Shown here piece by piece: positions 6,211 through 15,604 of a stretch of 21,833 nt of DNA. The stretch's first letter is position 1. The number at the start of each line of letters is the position of its first letter. Source of the stretch: an uncultured Porphyromonas sp. (GTDB taxonomy: Bacteria; Bacteroidota; Bacteroidia; Bacteroidales; Porphyromonadaceae); contig NZ_CALIXW010000028.1 in assembly GCF_938046015.1 (NCBI RefSeq), forward strand, positions 1 to 21,833, in the 5' to 3' direction. The notes under the pieces are model-generated. The model searched no databases, was not told where the DNA came from, and saw only the letters and a list, made by a program, of their open reading frames with translations. The translations under genes were made by a program, and so were the position numbers.

Positions 6211-8301
6211 ATGGCCCATCCCAGACGACGGGGACAGCACTTCCCCTACATAGAGCGCGACACGAGCTGGATGTACTTCAATCGCCGCATCCTCATGGAG
6301 GCCATGCGCGAAGACCTCCCGCTGCTCGAGTGCTTCAACTATCTCGGGATCTACTCCAATAATCTAGACGAGTTCTTCCGCGTCCGCGTGGCCTCGCTCA
6401 GACGTATGGTCGACGCTACGACGGAGGCGACCGAGGCCGAGCGTCGCAAGGCCAAGGAGACGCTGCGCAGCATCCTGAGGCTGAACCAAGAGTATTCCGA
6501 GATCTTCGAGGAGACGCTGGAGGCGCTCATGCGTCGCCTAGCGCAGGAGCACATCCACTTCGTCAACGAGCAGGAGCTATCGCCTGCGCAGGCCGAGGAG
6601 GTCCTAGACTTCTTCATCCGCAAGATCAATGGTACGACCAGCCCGATCTTCATCAATAGCCCGACCTTCAGCCCTGAGCGCCACCTCCGCGAGACGCTCT
6701 ACCTGGCGGTCGTCCTATGGCACGAGGCCACGGAGCCCGAGGAGAAGCACGAGATCGCTCTCCTGGAGGTGCCGACGAAGGCGCTGGGGCGCTTCTTCCG
6801 CCTCAAGGATCAGGGCGGCGAGAGCTACCTCATGTTCCTCGACGACGTGCTGCGCTACTGCCTCCCCTATATCTTCGTAGGGACGAACTATGCCCGCTAC
6901 GAGGCTTATGCCTTCAAGTTCACCAAGGACGCCGAGTTCGAGATTGAGCAAGACCTACGCACCAGTGTCATCGAGAAGGTCTCGCGCGGGGTCAAGCGCC
7001 GCAAGCGTGGCGAGACGGTACGCGTAGTCTTCGACGCCGCTATGCCCCCAGACGTCCTGAAGCGACTGAGCGATATGGCGGAGCTCAACTTCAGAGACAC
7101 ACGCGTCGGAGGCGGGCGCTACCACAACATGCGCGACCTGATGACGCTCCCCGACTTCGGCCGTAGCGAGCTGCGCTTTGCCCCTCAACCCCCGCTGCGC
7201 CCCTCGGCACGCTGCTACCGAGAGAGCCTCATCAAGCGTATCCTGCAGCGTGACCTCTGCATCCACCTCCCCTATCAGAGCTTCGACTACATCCTGAGGC
7301 TGCTGCAGGAGGCGGCGATCAATCCCCTTGTCACCGAGATACGCATCTCGCTCTACCGCGTAGCGCACAACTCCAAGGTCATCCGTGCCCTCACCGCCGC
7401 TGCACTCAATGGCAAGCGCGTCACTGCGGTCATCGAGCTGCTCGCCCGCTTCGACGAGGAGTCCAATATCGGCTGGAGCAAGAAGATGCAGGACTCGGGC
7501 ATCAACGTCGTCTTCGGGCACGAGAAGCTGAAGATCCACTCCAAGCTCATCTACATCGCCACCAAGCAGGGCAATATCTCCTGCATCGCCTCGGGCAACC
7601 TCCATGAGGGTACAGCTGAGCTCTATACCGACCTCATGCTGATGACCGCCCACGAGGGGATCTGCGCCGATGTGGTACGCGTCTTTGACTTCATCGAGCG
7701 CCCCTTCCTCACCACCAAGTTCAAGGAGCTGCTGGTAGCGCCGAACGAGCTGCGCGGCAAGCTCTACCAGCTCATCAACCGCGAGATCCGCCTAGCGCGC
7801 AGCGGGCGTAGGGGCTTGATCCGACTCAAGCTGAACCATATCGTCGACGAGCGTATGGTGCAGAAGCTCTATGAGGCCTGCCAGGCGGGGGTCCAGGTGG
7901 AGCTCTGCCTGCGTGGCAACTGCTCCCTCGTCCCCGAGGTCCCAGGCTACAGCGAGGGACTCTACATCAATGCCATCATCTCCCGCTATCTCGAGCATAC
8001 GCGCATCTATATCTTCGGCAACGACGGGGCTCCCCGCTACTTCGTTGGCTCCACGGACTGGATGCCGCGCAATCTCGATAAGCGCGTAGAGGTCATGACG
8101 CCCGTCTACGACCCCGATATCCAGCGAGAGCTCGACCTCATCGTAGAGGCAGGGCTCGCCGATACCTCCCAGGGCTACTACACCCGCGAGGGCGTCGTCC
8201 ATGCCCGCCGCGAGGAGCTCCCGCCAGGCACCGAGCCGTACAACTCACAGCAGGTGCTCTACCAGTATTACAGTGATCGACAAGCCAAGGAACATGAGTA
8301 A
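6211..8301 (+). CDS. ppk1: Polyphosphate kinase 1
   Basis: Reversible ATP:polyphosphate phosphotransferase, usually membrane-associated, that builds inorganic polyphosphate. 696 residues, normal for PPK1. The N-terminal domain opens with YIERDTSWMYFNRRIL and NYLGIYSNNLDEFFRVRVA. The phospholipase-D-like C-terminal half carries the autophosphorylated His443 in LKIHSKLI and the second essential His596 in YLEHTRIYIFGN, with RISLYRVA and ELYTDLML typical of the family. The reading frame is open back to 6028, but that upstream part lies inside cdd and its translation is Pro/Ser-rich; the ATG at 6211 gives the usual family N-terminus. The 3' end overlaps ppx by 8 nt, so the two are translationally linked. 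Confidence 0.97.
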   Translation: MAHPRRRGQHFPYIERDTSWMYFNRRILMEAMREDLPLLECFNYLGIYSNNLDEFFRVRVASLRRMVDATTEATEAERRKAKETLRSILRLNQEYSEIFEETLEALMRRLAQEHIHFVNEQELSPAQAEEVLDFFIRKINGTTSPIFINSPTFSPERHLRETLYLAVVLWHEATEPEEKHEIALLEVPTKALGRFFRLKDQGGESYLMFLDDVLRYCLPYIFVGTNYARYEAYAFKFTKDAEFEIEQDLRTSVIEKVSRGVKRRKRGETVRVVFDAAMPPDVLKRLSDMAELNFRDTRVGGGRYHNMRDLMTLPDFGRSELRFAPQPPLRPSARCYRESLIKRILQRDLCIHLPYQSFDYILRLLQEAAINPLVTEIRISLYRVAHNSKVIRALTAAALNGKRVTAVIELLARFDEESNIGWSKKMQDSGINVVFGHEKLKIHSKLIYIATKQGNISCIASGNLHEGTAELYTDLMLMTAHEGICADVVRVFDFIERPFLTTKFKELLVAPNELRGKLYQLINREIRLARSGRRGLIRLKLNHIVDERMVQKLYEACQAGVQVELCLRGNCSLVPEVPGYSEGLYINAIISRYLEHTRIYIFGNDGAPRYFVGSTDWMPRNLDKRVEVMTPVYDPDIQRELDLIVEAGLADTSQGYYTREGVVHARREELPPGTEPYNSQQVLYQYYSDRQAKEHE

Positions 8302-9193
8302 GTCCCACTACGCAGGTATAGACATCGGCTCCAATGCCGTGCGCCTGCTCATCAAATGCCTCAATGAACCCGGGAGCAGCGAGCCCCTATCCAAGGTGCA
8401 GCTCGTGCGTGTCCCCCTCCGTCTCGGAGAGGACGCCTTCACCGAGGGGCGCATCTCCAAGAAGAAGGCTAAGCAGCTCGTCTCCCTCATAAAGGCCTAT
8501 AGCTCCCTGATGGAGATCTACGAGGTGACGGCCTGGCGTGCCTGTGCCACCTCTGCCATGCGTGATGCCGAGAACGGGCAGGAGCTCGTCGAGCGTATCT
8601 ACGAGAAGACGGGCATCAAGATCGAGATCATCGACGGCAAGGAGGAGGCCCGCCTCATCTCGGCCGACCTCATGCGCTCGCTCGCTGGGCGCGATGGTGA
8701 CACCTATTTATATGTAGACGTCGGTGGGGGGAGTACGGAGCTCAACCTCGTCCAGGGCGATCAGCTCATCGACTCACGCTCCTTCGACATCGGTACGATA
8801 CGTCAGCTCAGTGGGCGGGTGCGCGACGAGGTGCGCGAGGCCTTCGCCGAGCATATACACGAGCTACGTGCACGCTTCGGGGAGCTGCAGTTGGTGGGTA
8901 CTGGGGGAAATATCAATAAGCTCCTACGCCTGGGTGCTCCCTCCGAGCGCGCCAATATCAATATCCTCCCCGTCGAGAGCCTGCGTGAGGTGGCCGACCA
9001 GCTACGCCAGTACACGCCCGAGGAGCGTATGCAGCTCTTCCGCCTCAAGCCCGACCGCGCCGAGGTCATCGTCCCCGCAGCGGACATCTTCCTCACCGTC
9101 TCCGAGCTCACGGGCGCCAGCGAGATCATCGTCCCGACCAAAGGGCTCGCCGACGGTATCGTAGACTCCATCTGCCCTATCCTCGCGGGCTGA
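8294..9193 (+). CDS. ppx: Exopolyphosphatase, Ppx/GppA family (short form)
   Basis: Hydrolyses polyphosphate from the ends, or possibly pppGpp, in the cytosol. 299 residues, that is only the two ASKHA-fold domains without the C-terminal HD-like extension of E. coli Ppx (about 510 residues). Motifs: GIDIGSNAVRLLI at the N-terminus (phosphate-binding loop), ATSAMRDAENG, YVDVGGGSTEL (second phosphate loop), LVGTGGNINKL, and PTKGLADGIVD near the end. ATG at 8294 overlaps the ppk1 stop by 8 nt; an open frame back to 8201 lies within ppk1 and is rejected. Overlap with ppk1 argues for a polyphosphate rather than a purely pppGpp role, but sequence alone does not settle the substrate. Confidence 0.94.
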   Translation: MSKSHYAGIDIGSNAVRLLIKCLNEPGSSEPLSKVQLVRVPLRLGEDAFTEGRISKKKAKQLVSLIKAYSSLMEIYEVTAWRACATSAMRDAENGQELVERIYEKTGIKIEIIDGKEEARLISADLMRSLAGRDGDTYLYVDVGGGSTELNLVQGDQLIDSRSFDIGTIRQLSGRVRDEVREAFAEHIHELRARFGELQLVGTGGNINKLLRLGAPSERANINILPVESLREVADQLRQYTPEERMQLFRLKPDRAEVIVPAADIFLTVSELTGASEIIVPTKGLADGIVDSICPILAG

Positions 9194-9458
9194 GCGTCCC
9201 CAGCGAGCACCCCTAGCGACTGAGCCGCCCCGTAGACACCCCGTCCACGGAGCGGCTCAGCACTTCGCTAGCGCGGCACTCCTTTCCTCGCACCACTACT
9301 CGCACCCTGCACTCCCCTGCTTCCCTAGCCCTCCGCCACAGCCTAGCCAAGCAGGCGACAGCGAGGGTGGCTCCTACTACGAGGATGCGCTCCCGAGCGA
9401 TTTACCTAGGCCCCGAGCGAGCCTCGAGCTGCGCTCCCCTGCAGTTAAGGCTTTTTGT
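9194..9458. other. Intergenic region between ppx and topA
   Basis: No gene is visible. It contains the ppx terminator hairpin (9220-9260) and a 7-bp inverted repeat CCTGCTT/AAGCAGG (9316-9322 with 9349-9355) of unknown meaning. The rest is C-rich on the plus strand and featureless. Confidence 0.6.
9220..9260 (+). terminator. Candidate terminator of cdd-ppk1-ppx
   Basis: Perfect 9-bp stem CTGAGCCGC (9220-9228) with GCGGCTCAG (9252-9260), continued after one mismatch by CCGT/ACGG, 27 nt after the ppx stop. It is followed by CACTTCGCT rather than a clean U tract; two other hairpins in the window end in a similar ACTTCG or TTCG tail. Confidence 0.5.
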
Positions 9459-9466
9459 TACCTTTG
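9459..9466 (+). promoter_or_regulatory. Candidate -7 promoter element of the topA operon (TACCTTTG)
   Basis: TACCTTTG is an exact TAnnTTTG match, 61 nt before the preferred topA ATG. The position 19 bp further upstream is CCCC, so no -33 element is seen; a T run (CTTTTTG) lies directly upstream. Confidence 0.5.
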
Positions 9467-9527
9467 CAGCCGGAGGTGCGACGAGCCTCCCCCAGCATTA
9501 TATACGTAGGTGCAGCCAAATCAGACG

Positions 9528-11879
9528 ATGAACCTAGTCATAGTAGAATCCCCCAAGAAGGCCGAACTCATCCAAGGCTTTCTCAAGAAGCATAAGCTCA
9601 ATAACTATAAGGTCATGGCCAGCGCGGGTCACGTGCGTGACCTCAAGAGCCATTCCTTCAGCATAGACGTAGCGGACAACTTCCGTCCCGAGTACGTCAT
9701 CACGGAGGACAAGAAGAGCCTAGTGCGCGAGCTGAAGGAGCAGGCCAAGAAGGCCGACATCGTCTACCTCGCATCCGATGAAGACCGTGAGGGAGAGGCC
9801 ATCGCCTGGCACCTCAAGGAGGCGCTGGAGCTACAGCCAGAGAAGACTAAGCGCATCGTCTTCCACGAGATCACCGCCGAGGCTTTCCTTCACGCCCTAG
9901 AGCATCCCCGCGACATCGACATGCACCTAGTAGACGCCCAGCAGGCGCGCCGCGTACTGGATCGCATCGTGGGCTTCGAGCTCTCGCCTGTACTCTGGAA
10001 GCGCATCCGTCCCTCCCTCTCGGCAGGGCGCGTGCAGTCCGTAGCCGTGCGCCTCATCGTAGATCGAGAGCGCGAGATCCGCAGCTTCGTCGCCCAGAGT
10101 AGCTACCGCGTGCAGGCCGACTTCCTCCTCCCCTCGGGGAAGACCCTACGCACCGAGCTCAATGAACGCTTCGCTAGTGAAGCCGAAGCCCAGGCGCTGC
10201 TAGAGCGCTGCATCGGTGCGCCCTTCCAGATACAGAGCATCACCCGCCGTGCAGGTCGTCGCTCCCCTGCCGCACCCTTCACCACCTCCACGCTGCAGCA
10301 GGAGGCCGCGCACAAGCTCGGCTACTCCGTCTCCCAGACCATGCGCCTGGCACAGTCGCTCTACGAATCGGGGTACATCACCTATATGCGTACCGACTCG
10401 GTGAACCTCTCGCAGCAGGCGCTGGCTGCCATCGGCCGACAGATCGCCCAGCACCCAGGTGCCGAATACCATCAGCCACGCCAGTACCACACCCGTAGCA
10501 AGGGAGCTCAGGAGGCACACGAAGCCATCCGCCCTACCTACATCGACCGCGCTCAGATCGAGGGCAGCGCGCAGGAGCAGCGCCTCTATGACCTCATCCG
10601 CAAGCGTACCCTCGCCTCGCAGATGGCCGACGCCCAGCTGGAGCGCACGACCGTGAGCATCCCCGTCGAGGGGACAGAGCACGCCTTCGTCGCTCAGGGC
10701 GAGGTGATCACCTTCCGAGGCTTCCTAGACGTCTATATGAGCGCTGGGGATGAGGAGCAGGGCAAGGCCAATCGTCTCCTACCCCAGGTAGCCGAAGGCG
10801 AGGCACTCAGCCTCCAGAGCCTGCAGGCCGAGGAGCGCTTCACCCAGCGCCCCGCCCGCTACACCGAAGCCTCTATGGTCAGCAAGATGGAGGAGCTAGG
10901 CATAGGCCGCCCCTCGACCTACGCCCCGACGATACAGACGATCCAGAATAGAGGCTACGTCGAGCGCGGTGACCTCCCTGGTGAGGAGCGTAGCTATACC
11001 ATCCTCCAGCTACAGGACGGCCAGATCAAACGCTCGACCAAGACCGAGATCTACGGCGCCGACAAGGGCAAGCTCCTACCGACAGACGTCGGCATTGTCG
11101 TCAATGACTTCCTCGTAGAGCAGTTCCCCAACATCGTGGACTACAACTTCACGGCGCGTGTCGAGGAGGACTTCGACACCATCGCCGAGGGAGGCACGCA
11201 GTGGGACGGCGTCATCGGAGACTTCTACACGGGCTTCCATCCCGAGGTGGACCGTGCCATCAGTGAGCGCAGCGAGCACCGTGTGGGGCAGCGCGTCCTA
11301 GGGGTAGATCCCGCCACGGGGCTACGCGTATCGGTGAGCATAGGCCGCTATGGCCCCATGGCACAGCTCGGGACGCAGGAGGACGAGGCTAAGCCTCGCT
11401 TCGCCTCCCTCCAGTCGGGGCAGTCCCTCGAAACCATCACCCTGGAGGATGCGCTGGAGCTCTTCAAGTTGCCCAAGGTCATCGGTCAGTACGAGGGTGA
11501 GGACCTCCTCGTCGCCACGGGACGCTTCGGTCCCTATGTGCGCCACGCAGGGAAGTTCTACAGCCTCCCCGAGGGACTAGACCCGCTGAGCTGCACCGCC
11601 GACCAAGCCATCGAGCTGATCCAGACCAAGCGCCAGGCTGAGCAACAGAGCCTACTCCGTAGCTTCGATGAGGATCCCGAACTCGAGATCCGCACGGGAC
11701 GCTTTGGCCCCTACATCAAGTACAAGGGCTCGAACTACAAGCTCCCCAAGGACAGCGACATTCCCTCCCTCAGCTACGCGGCTTGCCTCGAGCTGATCCA
11801 AAGCAGCGGTAGCAAGCCTACCCGCAAGAGCTCGAGCCGTGCGCGCTCCAGCTCTACGACGAGACGCCGCAAGTCCTGA
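9528..11879 (+). CDS. topA: DNA topoisomerase I
   Basis: Type IA topoisomerase that relaxes negative supercoils. 783 residues from the ATG at 9528. TOPRIM: NLVIVESPKKAEL, where the Glu and the Lys four residues later are kept although the usual SPAKAK is SPKKAE, then SDEDREGEAIAWH with the metal-binding DxD. SAGRVQSVAVRLIV follows, and Tyr286 in GYITYMRTDS is the DNA-linked tyrosine. SKMEELGIGRPSTYA closes the core. The C-terminus has two topoisomerase C-terminal repeats (RFGPYVRHAGKF and RFGPYIKYKGSN) and a Ser/Arg/Lys tail, with no CxxC zinc ribbon. An in-frame GTG at 9510 would add six residues; the ATG gives the common family start. The stop overlaps the truA ATG by 1 nt. Confidence 0.96.
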   Translation: MNLVIVESPKKAELIQGFLKKHKLNNYKVMASAGHVRDLKSHSFSIDVADNFRPEYVITEDKKSLVRELKEQAKKADIVYLASDEDREGEAIAWHLKEALELQPEKTKRIVFHEITAEAFLHALEHPRDIDMHLVDAQQARRVLDRIVGFELSPVLWKRIRPSLSAGRVQSVAVRLIVDREREIRSFVAQSSYRVQADFLLPSGKTLRTELNERFASEAEAQALLERCIGAPFQIQSITRRAGRRSPAAPFTTSTLQQEAAHKLGYSVSQTMRLAQSLYESGYITYMRTDSVNLSQQALAAIGRQIAQHPGAEYHQPRQYHTRSKGAQEAHEAIRPTYIDRAQIEGSAQEQRLYDLIRKRTLASQMADAQLERTTVSIPVEGTEHAFVAQGEVITFRGFLDVYMSAGDEEQGKANRLLPQVAEGEALSLQSLQAEERFTQRPARYTEASMVSKMEELGIGRPSTYAPTIQTIQNRGYVERGDLPGEERSYTILQLQDGQIKRSTKTEIYGADKGKLLPTDVGIVVNDFLVEQFPNIVDYNFTARVEEDFDTIAEGGTQWDGVIGDFYTGFHPEVDRAISERSEHRVGQRVLGVDPATGLRVSVSIGRYGPMAQLGTQEDEAKPRFASLQSGQSLETITLEDALELFKLPKVIGQYEGEDLLVATGRFGPYVRHAGKFYSLPEGLDPLSCTADQAIELIQTKRQAEQQSLLRSFDEDPELEIRTGRFGPYIKYKGSNYKLPKDSDIPSLSYAACLELIQSSGSKPTRKSSSRARSSSTTRRRKS

Positions 11880-12637
11880 TGCGCTACTTCATCACACTCC
11901 TCTATAAAGGCACGGCATATAGTGGCTGGCAGACCCAGCCTGACGCCCCGACGGTGCAGGAGACCATCGAGCGTGCCTTGACCTTGGTCTCTCGCAGTCC
12001 CGAGCCTATCTCCATCGTGGGGGCAGGACGTACCGACGCTGGGGTACATGCTCGTGCCATGGTAGCACACATCGATCTCGACCTAAGCCTAGAGGAGGCC
12101 GAGGAGCTACGCTTCCGCGCCGACCGCTACCTGCCCCACGACATCGCCCTACGCAGCATCGTCCCCGTCAGCGAAGAGGCGCATGCCCGCTTCAGCGCTA
12201 CGGCCCGCACCTATCGCTATTATCTGACGACGAAGAAGAACCCCTTCGCCGAGGAGCAGATGCTGCACATACACTTCGACCTGGACTTTGAGCGCATGAA
12301 CGCCGCAGCAGCCCAGCTGATGAACTACAGCGACTTCACGAGCTTCAGTAAGCTGCACACGGACGTCAAGACCAATAACTGCCGCGTCACCGAGGCCTAT
12401 TGGCAGGCAGGGGCTCACGACGGCGAGTGGATCTTCACCATAACGGCAGACCGCTTCCTGCGCAATATGGTGCGCGCCATCGTCGGCACGCTCCTGCAGG
12501 TGGGTAAGGGTCGCCTAAGCCCCGAGGACTTCGCTGCTATCATCGAGTCCAAGGACAGAGGCCGAGCAGCCGCCTCGGCTCCAGCACATGCCCTCTATCT
12601 AGAGCATGTCGCCTATCCCCCCTCCATTTACCTATAG
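11879..12637 (+). CDS. truA: tRNA pseudouridine(38-40) synthase
   Basis: Converts uridines 38-40 of the tRNA anticodon stem to pseudouridine. 252 residues, normal length. The catalytic Asp53 lies in GAGRTDAGVHA. Other family features are YKGTAYSGWQ near the N-terminus (10-18), ARFSATARTYRYYL in the middle, and DRFLRNMVRAIVGTLLQVG near the C-terminus. The start ATG shares its A with the topA stop codon (TGATG), so translation is probably coupled; kdsB begins 4 nt after the stop. Confidence 0.96.
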   Translation: MRYFITLLYKGTAYSGWQTQPDAPTVQETIERALTLVSRSPEPISIVGAGRTDAGVHARAMVAHIDLDLSLEEAEELRFRADRYLPHDIALRSIVPVSEEAHARFSATARTYRYYLTTKKNPFAEEQMLHIHFDLDFERMNAAAAQLMNYSDFTSFSKLHTDVKTNNCRVTEAYWQAGAHDGEWIFTITADRFLRNMVRAIVGTLLQVGKGRLSPEDFAAIIESKDRGRAAASAPAHALYLEHVAYPPSIYL

Positions 12638-12641
12638 CCCT

Positions 12642-13403
12642 ATGCGTATCCTCACGATCATCCCAGCACGCTATGCCTCCACCCGCTTTCCTGGCAAGCC
12701 GCTAGCCAAGATCGGAGACAAGGAGATGATCCTCCATGTCCTCGAGCGGGCCAGTCGTATCAGCCCCAGCCTCTACGTCGCGACCGACGACGAGCGCATA
12801 GCCAGCTGCGTACGGCAGGCGGGCTACGAGGCCATCATGACCTCGAGCGACCTACGCTCGGGCACAGAGCGCTGCATCCAGGCCTATGAGCGACTGGGGC
12901 AGGAGGCCGATATACTTGTGAACCTACAGGGAGATGAGCCCTTCATCGCCGCCGAGCATATCGAGCTGCTGCTGGCGGCCTTCGAGGACCCCGAGGTAGA
13001 CATCGCTACCCTAGCGCAGCCCTTCGGTGAGGAGTGCAGCGATGAGGAGCTGGCGAACCCCAACGCCGTCAAGGTCGTACGAGGTCAGCGTGGCCAGGCG
13101 CTCTATTTCAGTCGCTCGGTCATCCCTTACCTACGAGGGACGAAGGAGGGTTGGGCTCACCAGCATCGCTACCTCAAACACATAGGCCTCTATGCCTTCC
13201 GCACGAAGATCCTTCCCCAGCTGCAGCAGCTCCCCGACTCCCCGCTGGAGCTCGCCGAGAGCCTAGAGCAGCTTCGCTGGCTCGACGCTGGCTATCGCAT
13301 ACAGGTGCAGTACACCGAGCTCGGGACCGTTGGTATCGACACGCCCGAGGACCTCGAGGAGCTCAGCGCGCTGATCCTCGAGCGCGGCCACACGCAGGAC
13401 TAA
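12642..13403 (+). CDS. kdsB: 3-deoxy-manno-octulosonate cytidylyltransferase (CMP-Kdo synthetase)
   Basis: Activates Kdo with CTP to CMP-Kdo for the inner core of lipopolysaccharide, in the cytosol. 253 residues, normal length. IIPARYASTRFPGKPLAKI (5-23) is the CTP-binding start of the family; DILVNLQGDEPFI holds the metal-binding aspartate; YFSRSVIPYLR and KHIGLYAFRTKIL bind the sugar; GIDTPEDLE closes the fold. The frame is open back to 12606, inside truA, but the ATG at 12642 gives the classic N-terminus and leaves a 4-nt gap to truA. The gap to dnaG is also 4 nt, so it is embedded in the topA operon. Confidence 0.96.
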   Translation: MRILTIIPARYASTRFPGKPLAKIGDKEMILHVLERASRISPSLYVATDDERIASCVRQAGYEAIMTSSDLRSGTERCIQAYERLGQEADILVNLQGDEPFIAAEHIELLLAAFEDPEVDIATLAQPFGEECSDEELANPNAVKVVRGQRGQALYFSRSVIPYLRGTKEGWAHQHRYLKHIGLYAFRTKILPQLQQLPDSPLELAESLEQLRWLDAGYRIQVQYTELGTVGIDTPEDLEELSALILERGHTQD

Positions 13404-13407
13404 GGGC

Positions 13408-15537
13408 ATGATCGACCAGCAGACCCGACAGCGCATCATCGACACAGCGCAGATCCTCGATGTCGTCAGCGACTTCGTCAGCCTACGACGTCAGGGGATC
13501 AGCTACGTGGGTCTGTGCCCCTTCCACAGCGATCGGCACCCTTCCTTCTACGTCACTCCCTCCAAGAATATCTGCAAGTGCTTCTCCTGCGGTGAGGGGG
13601 GCACACCGCTCAACTTCATCATGAAGCACGAGCAGCTGTCCTATACCGAGGCTCTGAAGTACCTAGCGAAGAAGTACAACATCGAGGTCGTAGAGCGTGA
13701 GGAGACCGAGGAGGAGAAGCAGCGCAACAACGAGCGCGAGAGCCTCTTCATCGTCAATGACTTCGCTGCGAAGTTCTTCCAGCAGCAGCTGACGGAGACA
13801 GAGGAAGGCCGCAGCATAGGCCTCAGCTACTTCCGCGAGCGTGGGATACGCCCCGAGACCATCGAGAAGTTTGGTCTGGGCTACTCCCCTGAGGACAAGT
13901 CCGCCCTCAGCACACAGGCGCAGAAGGCAGGCTACAGCCTCAAGCGCCTCATCGACGTAGGGCTGTGCTCGCAGTACGAGGACAGGCCGGGGCTTGTACT
14001 GGATCGCTTCCGTGGCCGCATCATCTTCCCCGTGCGCAACCTCAGCGGACGCTACGTAGCCTTCGGGGGACGCGTCATGAGTAGCCAGGCCAAGACGGCG
14101 AAGTACGTCAACTCCCCCGAGAGCATCATCTACTCCAAGAGCCGCGAGCTCTACGGCCTCTACTGGGCTAAGGGCGCCATCTCCAAGGCCAATAAGTGCT
14201 ATCTCGTCGAGGGCTACACCGACGTCCTCTCCATGCACCAGGCCGGGATAGAGCACGTCGTATCGAGCTCGGGCACGGCACTTACCCTCGATCAGATCCG
14301 CCTGCTACGGCGCTTCACGCCGAATATCACCGTCCTCTACGACGGCGATGCTGCAGGCATACGAGCAGCGCTCCGCGGGATCGATCTCCTGCTGGAGGAG
14401 GGCTGTCGCATCAAGGTCGTCCTGCTCCCCGAGGGTGAGGACCCAGACTCCTTCGCTCGCAACCATAGCCCGAGCGAACTGAAGGCCTTCCTTGACGCCG
14501 AGGAGACTGACTTCATTCACTTCAAGATCCAGCTCTATCAGGAGGAGATGCAGCGCGACCCTATGCGCCGTGCCGAACTGATCTCGGACATCATGCGCAG
14601 CATCGCGCTCATCCCCGACAGCATACAGCGCGCCGTCCTACTGCAGTCCTCAGCGAGCCTGCTGCGTATGGACGAGCAGCTGCTGATCGCTGAGGTCAAC
14701 AAGCTCCGCCGCCAGGGTATCACGGCGCATCCCTACGCCACCGCTCCAGCACGCCCTACCCCGCTAGCGCAGCCACAACAGCCCGCAGCGACTGCGAGCC
14801 CAGTGCCTCAGCCTAGTCAAGGCGTGCCAGTCCATGCGGCTGCGGATAGTACCCCTGCACCCGAGCCCCCCACTCCAGCACCCGCGAACTCTATTGCCCC
14901 CGCAGAGCGAGAGCTCATGCAGCTACTCCTCCTGCACAGCCGGCAGACGATCCTCATCGGTACGGGACTGGCTAGCCCCGATGAGGAAGGGCAGCCCTAC
15001 CCTAGCGCGCCCACGGAGTTCGTCCTCGGCCCCTTCGTCCAGCGAGAGCTCGAGATCGATGGGCTGAGTAGCCTCTACACGCCCCTCTTCGCCTTCTTCA
15101 TGGAGGAGCTCCAGGCATTGCCCCCAGAGGGACAAGACCCGCTGAGCTACTTCACCAACCACCCCAACCCCGAGCTACGTAGCCTCTCCACCGAGCTCCT
15201 CAGTGGTAGCGAAGCGCTCGAATATCGTCCCAGCTTCACCAGCTCCCTAGCCTTCACGCGTATGATGGGCCAGAGCTCGGAGGCGGATGCCGAGAGTCAG
15301 CTCCTGCAGCAGGCTGAGGAGACGCTCTACTATGGATCGCTCACGATGCGCGTATGCAATAGCTACAAGATGGCTATGCTGATCAAGTACATGGTAGAGA
15401 TCAACCAGCAGATCAAGCAGGCCCAGCGCGCGGGCGATCTAGAGACCCTCACCGAGCTCGTCCAGGAGCTCAGCCTGCTCAACGAATCCAAACGCCGCCT
15501 CTCCGCCCTGCTCGGAGACCGCACCATCGTGGGCTAG
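13408..15537 (+). CDS. dnaG: DNA primase
   Basis: Makes RNA primers for replication and binds the DnaB helicase. 709 residues, a little longer than the usual 580-680. The N-terminal CHC2 zinc finger has Cys37, His40, Cys58 and Cys61 (GLCPFH and CKCFSC). The core contains YFRERGIRPETIEKFGLGY and GRIIFPVRN. TOPRIM catalysis comes from Glu268 in VEGYTDVLSMHQAG and Asp312 and Asp314 in YDGDAAGIRA. Residues about 438-495 form a Pro/Ala-rich linker, which explains the extra length; the helical C-terminal part should contain the helicase-binding domain. It is in a tight operon after kdsB (4-nt gap). Confidence 0.96.
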   Translation: MIDQQTRQRIIDTAQILDVVSDFVSLRRQGISYVGLCPFHSDRHPSFYVTPSKNICKCFSCGEGGTPLNFIMKHEQLSYTEALKYLAKKYNIEVVEREETEEEKQRNNERESLFIVNDFAAKFFQQQLTETEEGRSIGLSYFRERGIRPETIEKFGLGYSPEDKSALSTQAQKAGYSLKRLIDVGLCSQYEDRPGLVLDRFRGRIIFPVRNLSGRYVAFGGRVMSSQAKTAKYVNSPESIIYSKSRELYGLYWAKGAISKANKCYLVEGYTDVLSMHQAGIEHVVSSSGTALTLDQIRLLRRFTPNITVLYDGDAAGIRAALRGIDLLLEEGCRIKVVLLPEGEDPDSFARNHSPSELKAFLDAEETDFIHFKIQLYQEEMQRDPMRRAELISDIMRSIALIPDSIQRAVLLQSSASLLRMDEQLLIAEVNKLRRQGITAHPYATAPARPTPLAQPQQPAATASPVPQPSQGVPVHAAADSTPAPEPPTPAPANSIAPAERELMQLLLLHSRQTILIGTGLASPDEEGQPYPSAPTEFVLGPFVQRELEIDGLSSLYTPLFAFFMEELQALPPEGQDPLSYFTNHPNPELRSLSTELLSGSEALEYRPSFTSSLAFTRMMGQSSEADAESQLLQQAEETLYYGSLTMRVCNSYKMAMLIKYMVEINQQIKQAQRAGDLETLTELVQELSLLNESKRRLSALLGDRTIVG

Positions 15538-15604
15538 TTAGCCTAGCCCTAGCCGCGGCCTAAACCTAGCCCCGAGCGCCCGCATTCACCTTTACCCAAG
15601 CAAG

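Noticed and set aside
8201..8293. Longer N-terminus for ppx
   Set aside because: It lies within ppk1; the ATG at 8294 begins the canonical HYAGIDIGSNAVR segment.
9528..9570. Defective TopA active site because SPAKAK is replaced by SPKKAE
   Set aside because: The key Glu and the Lys four residues later are both retained and all other motifs are intact.
12606..12641. Longer N-terminus for kdsB
   Set aside because: It overlaps the truA 3' end; the ATG at 12642 starts directly at the CTP-binding motif.
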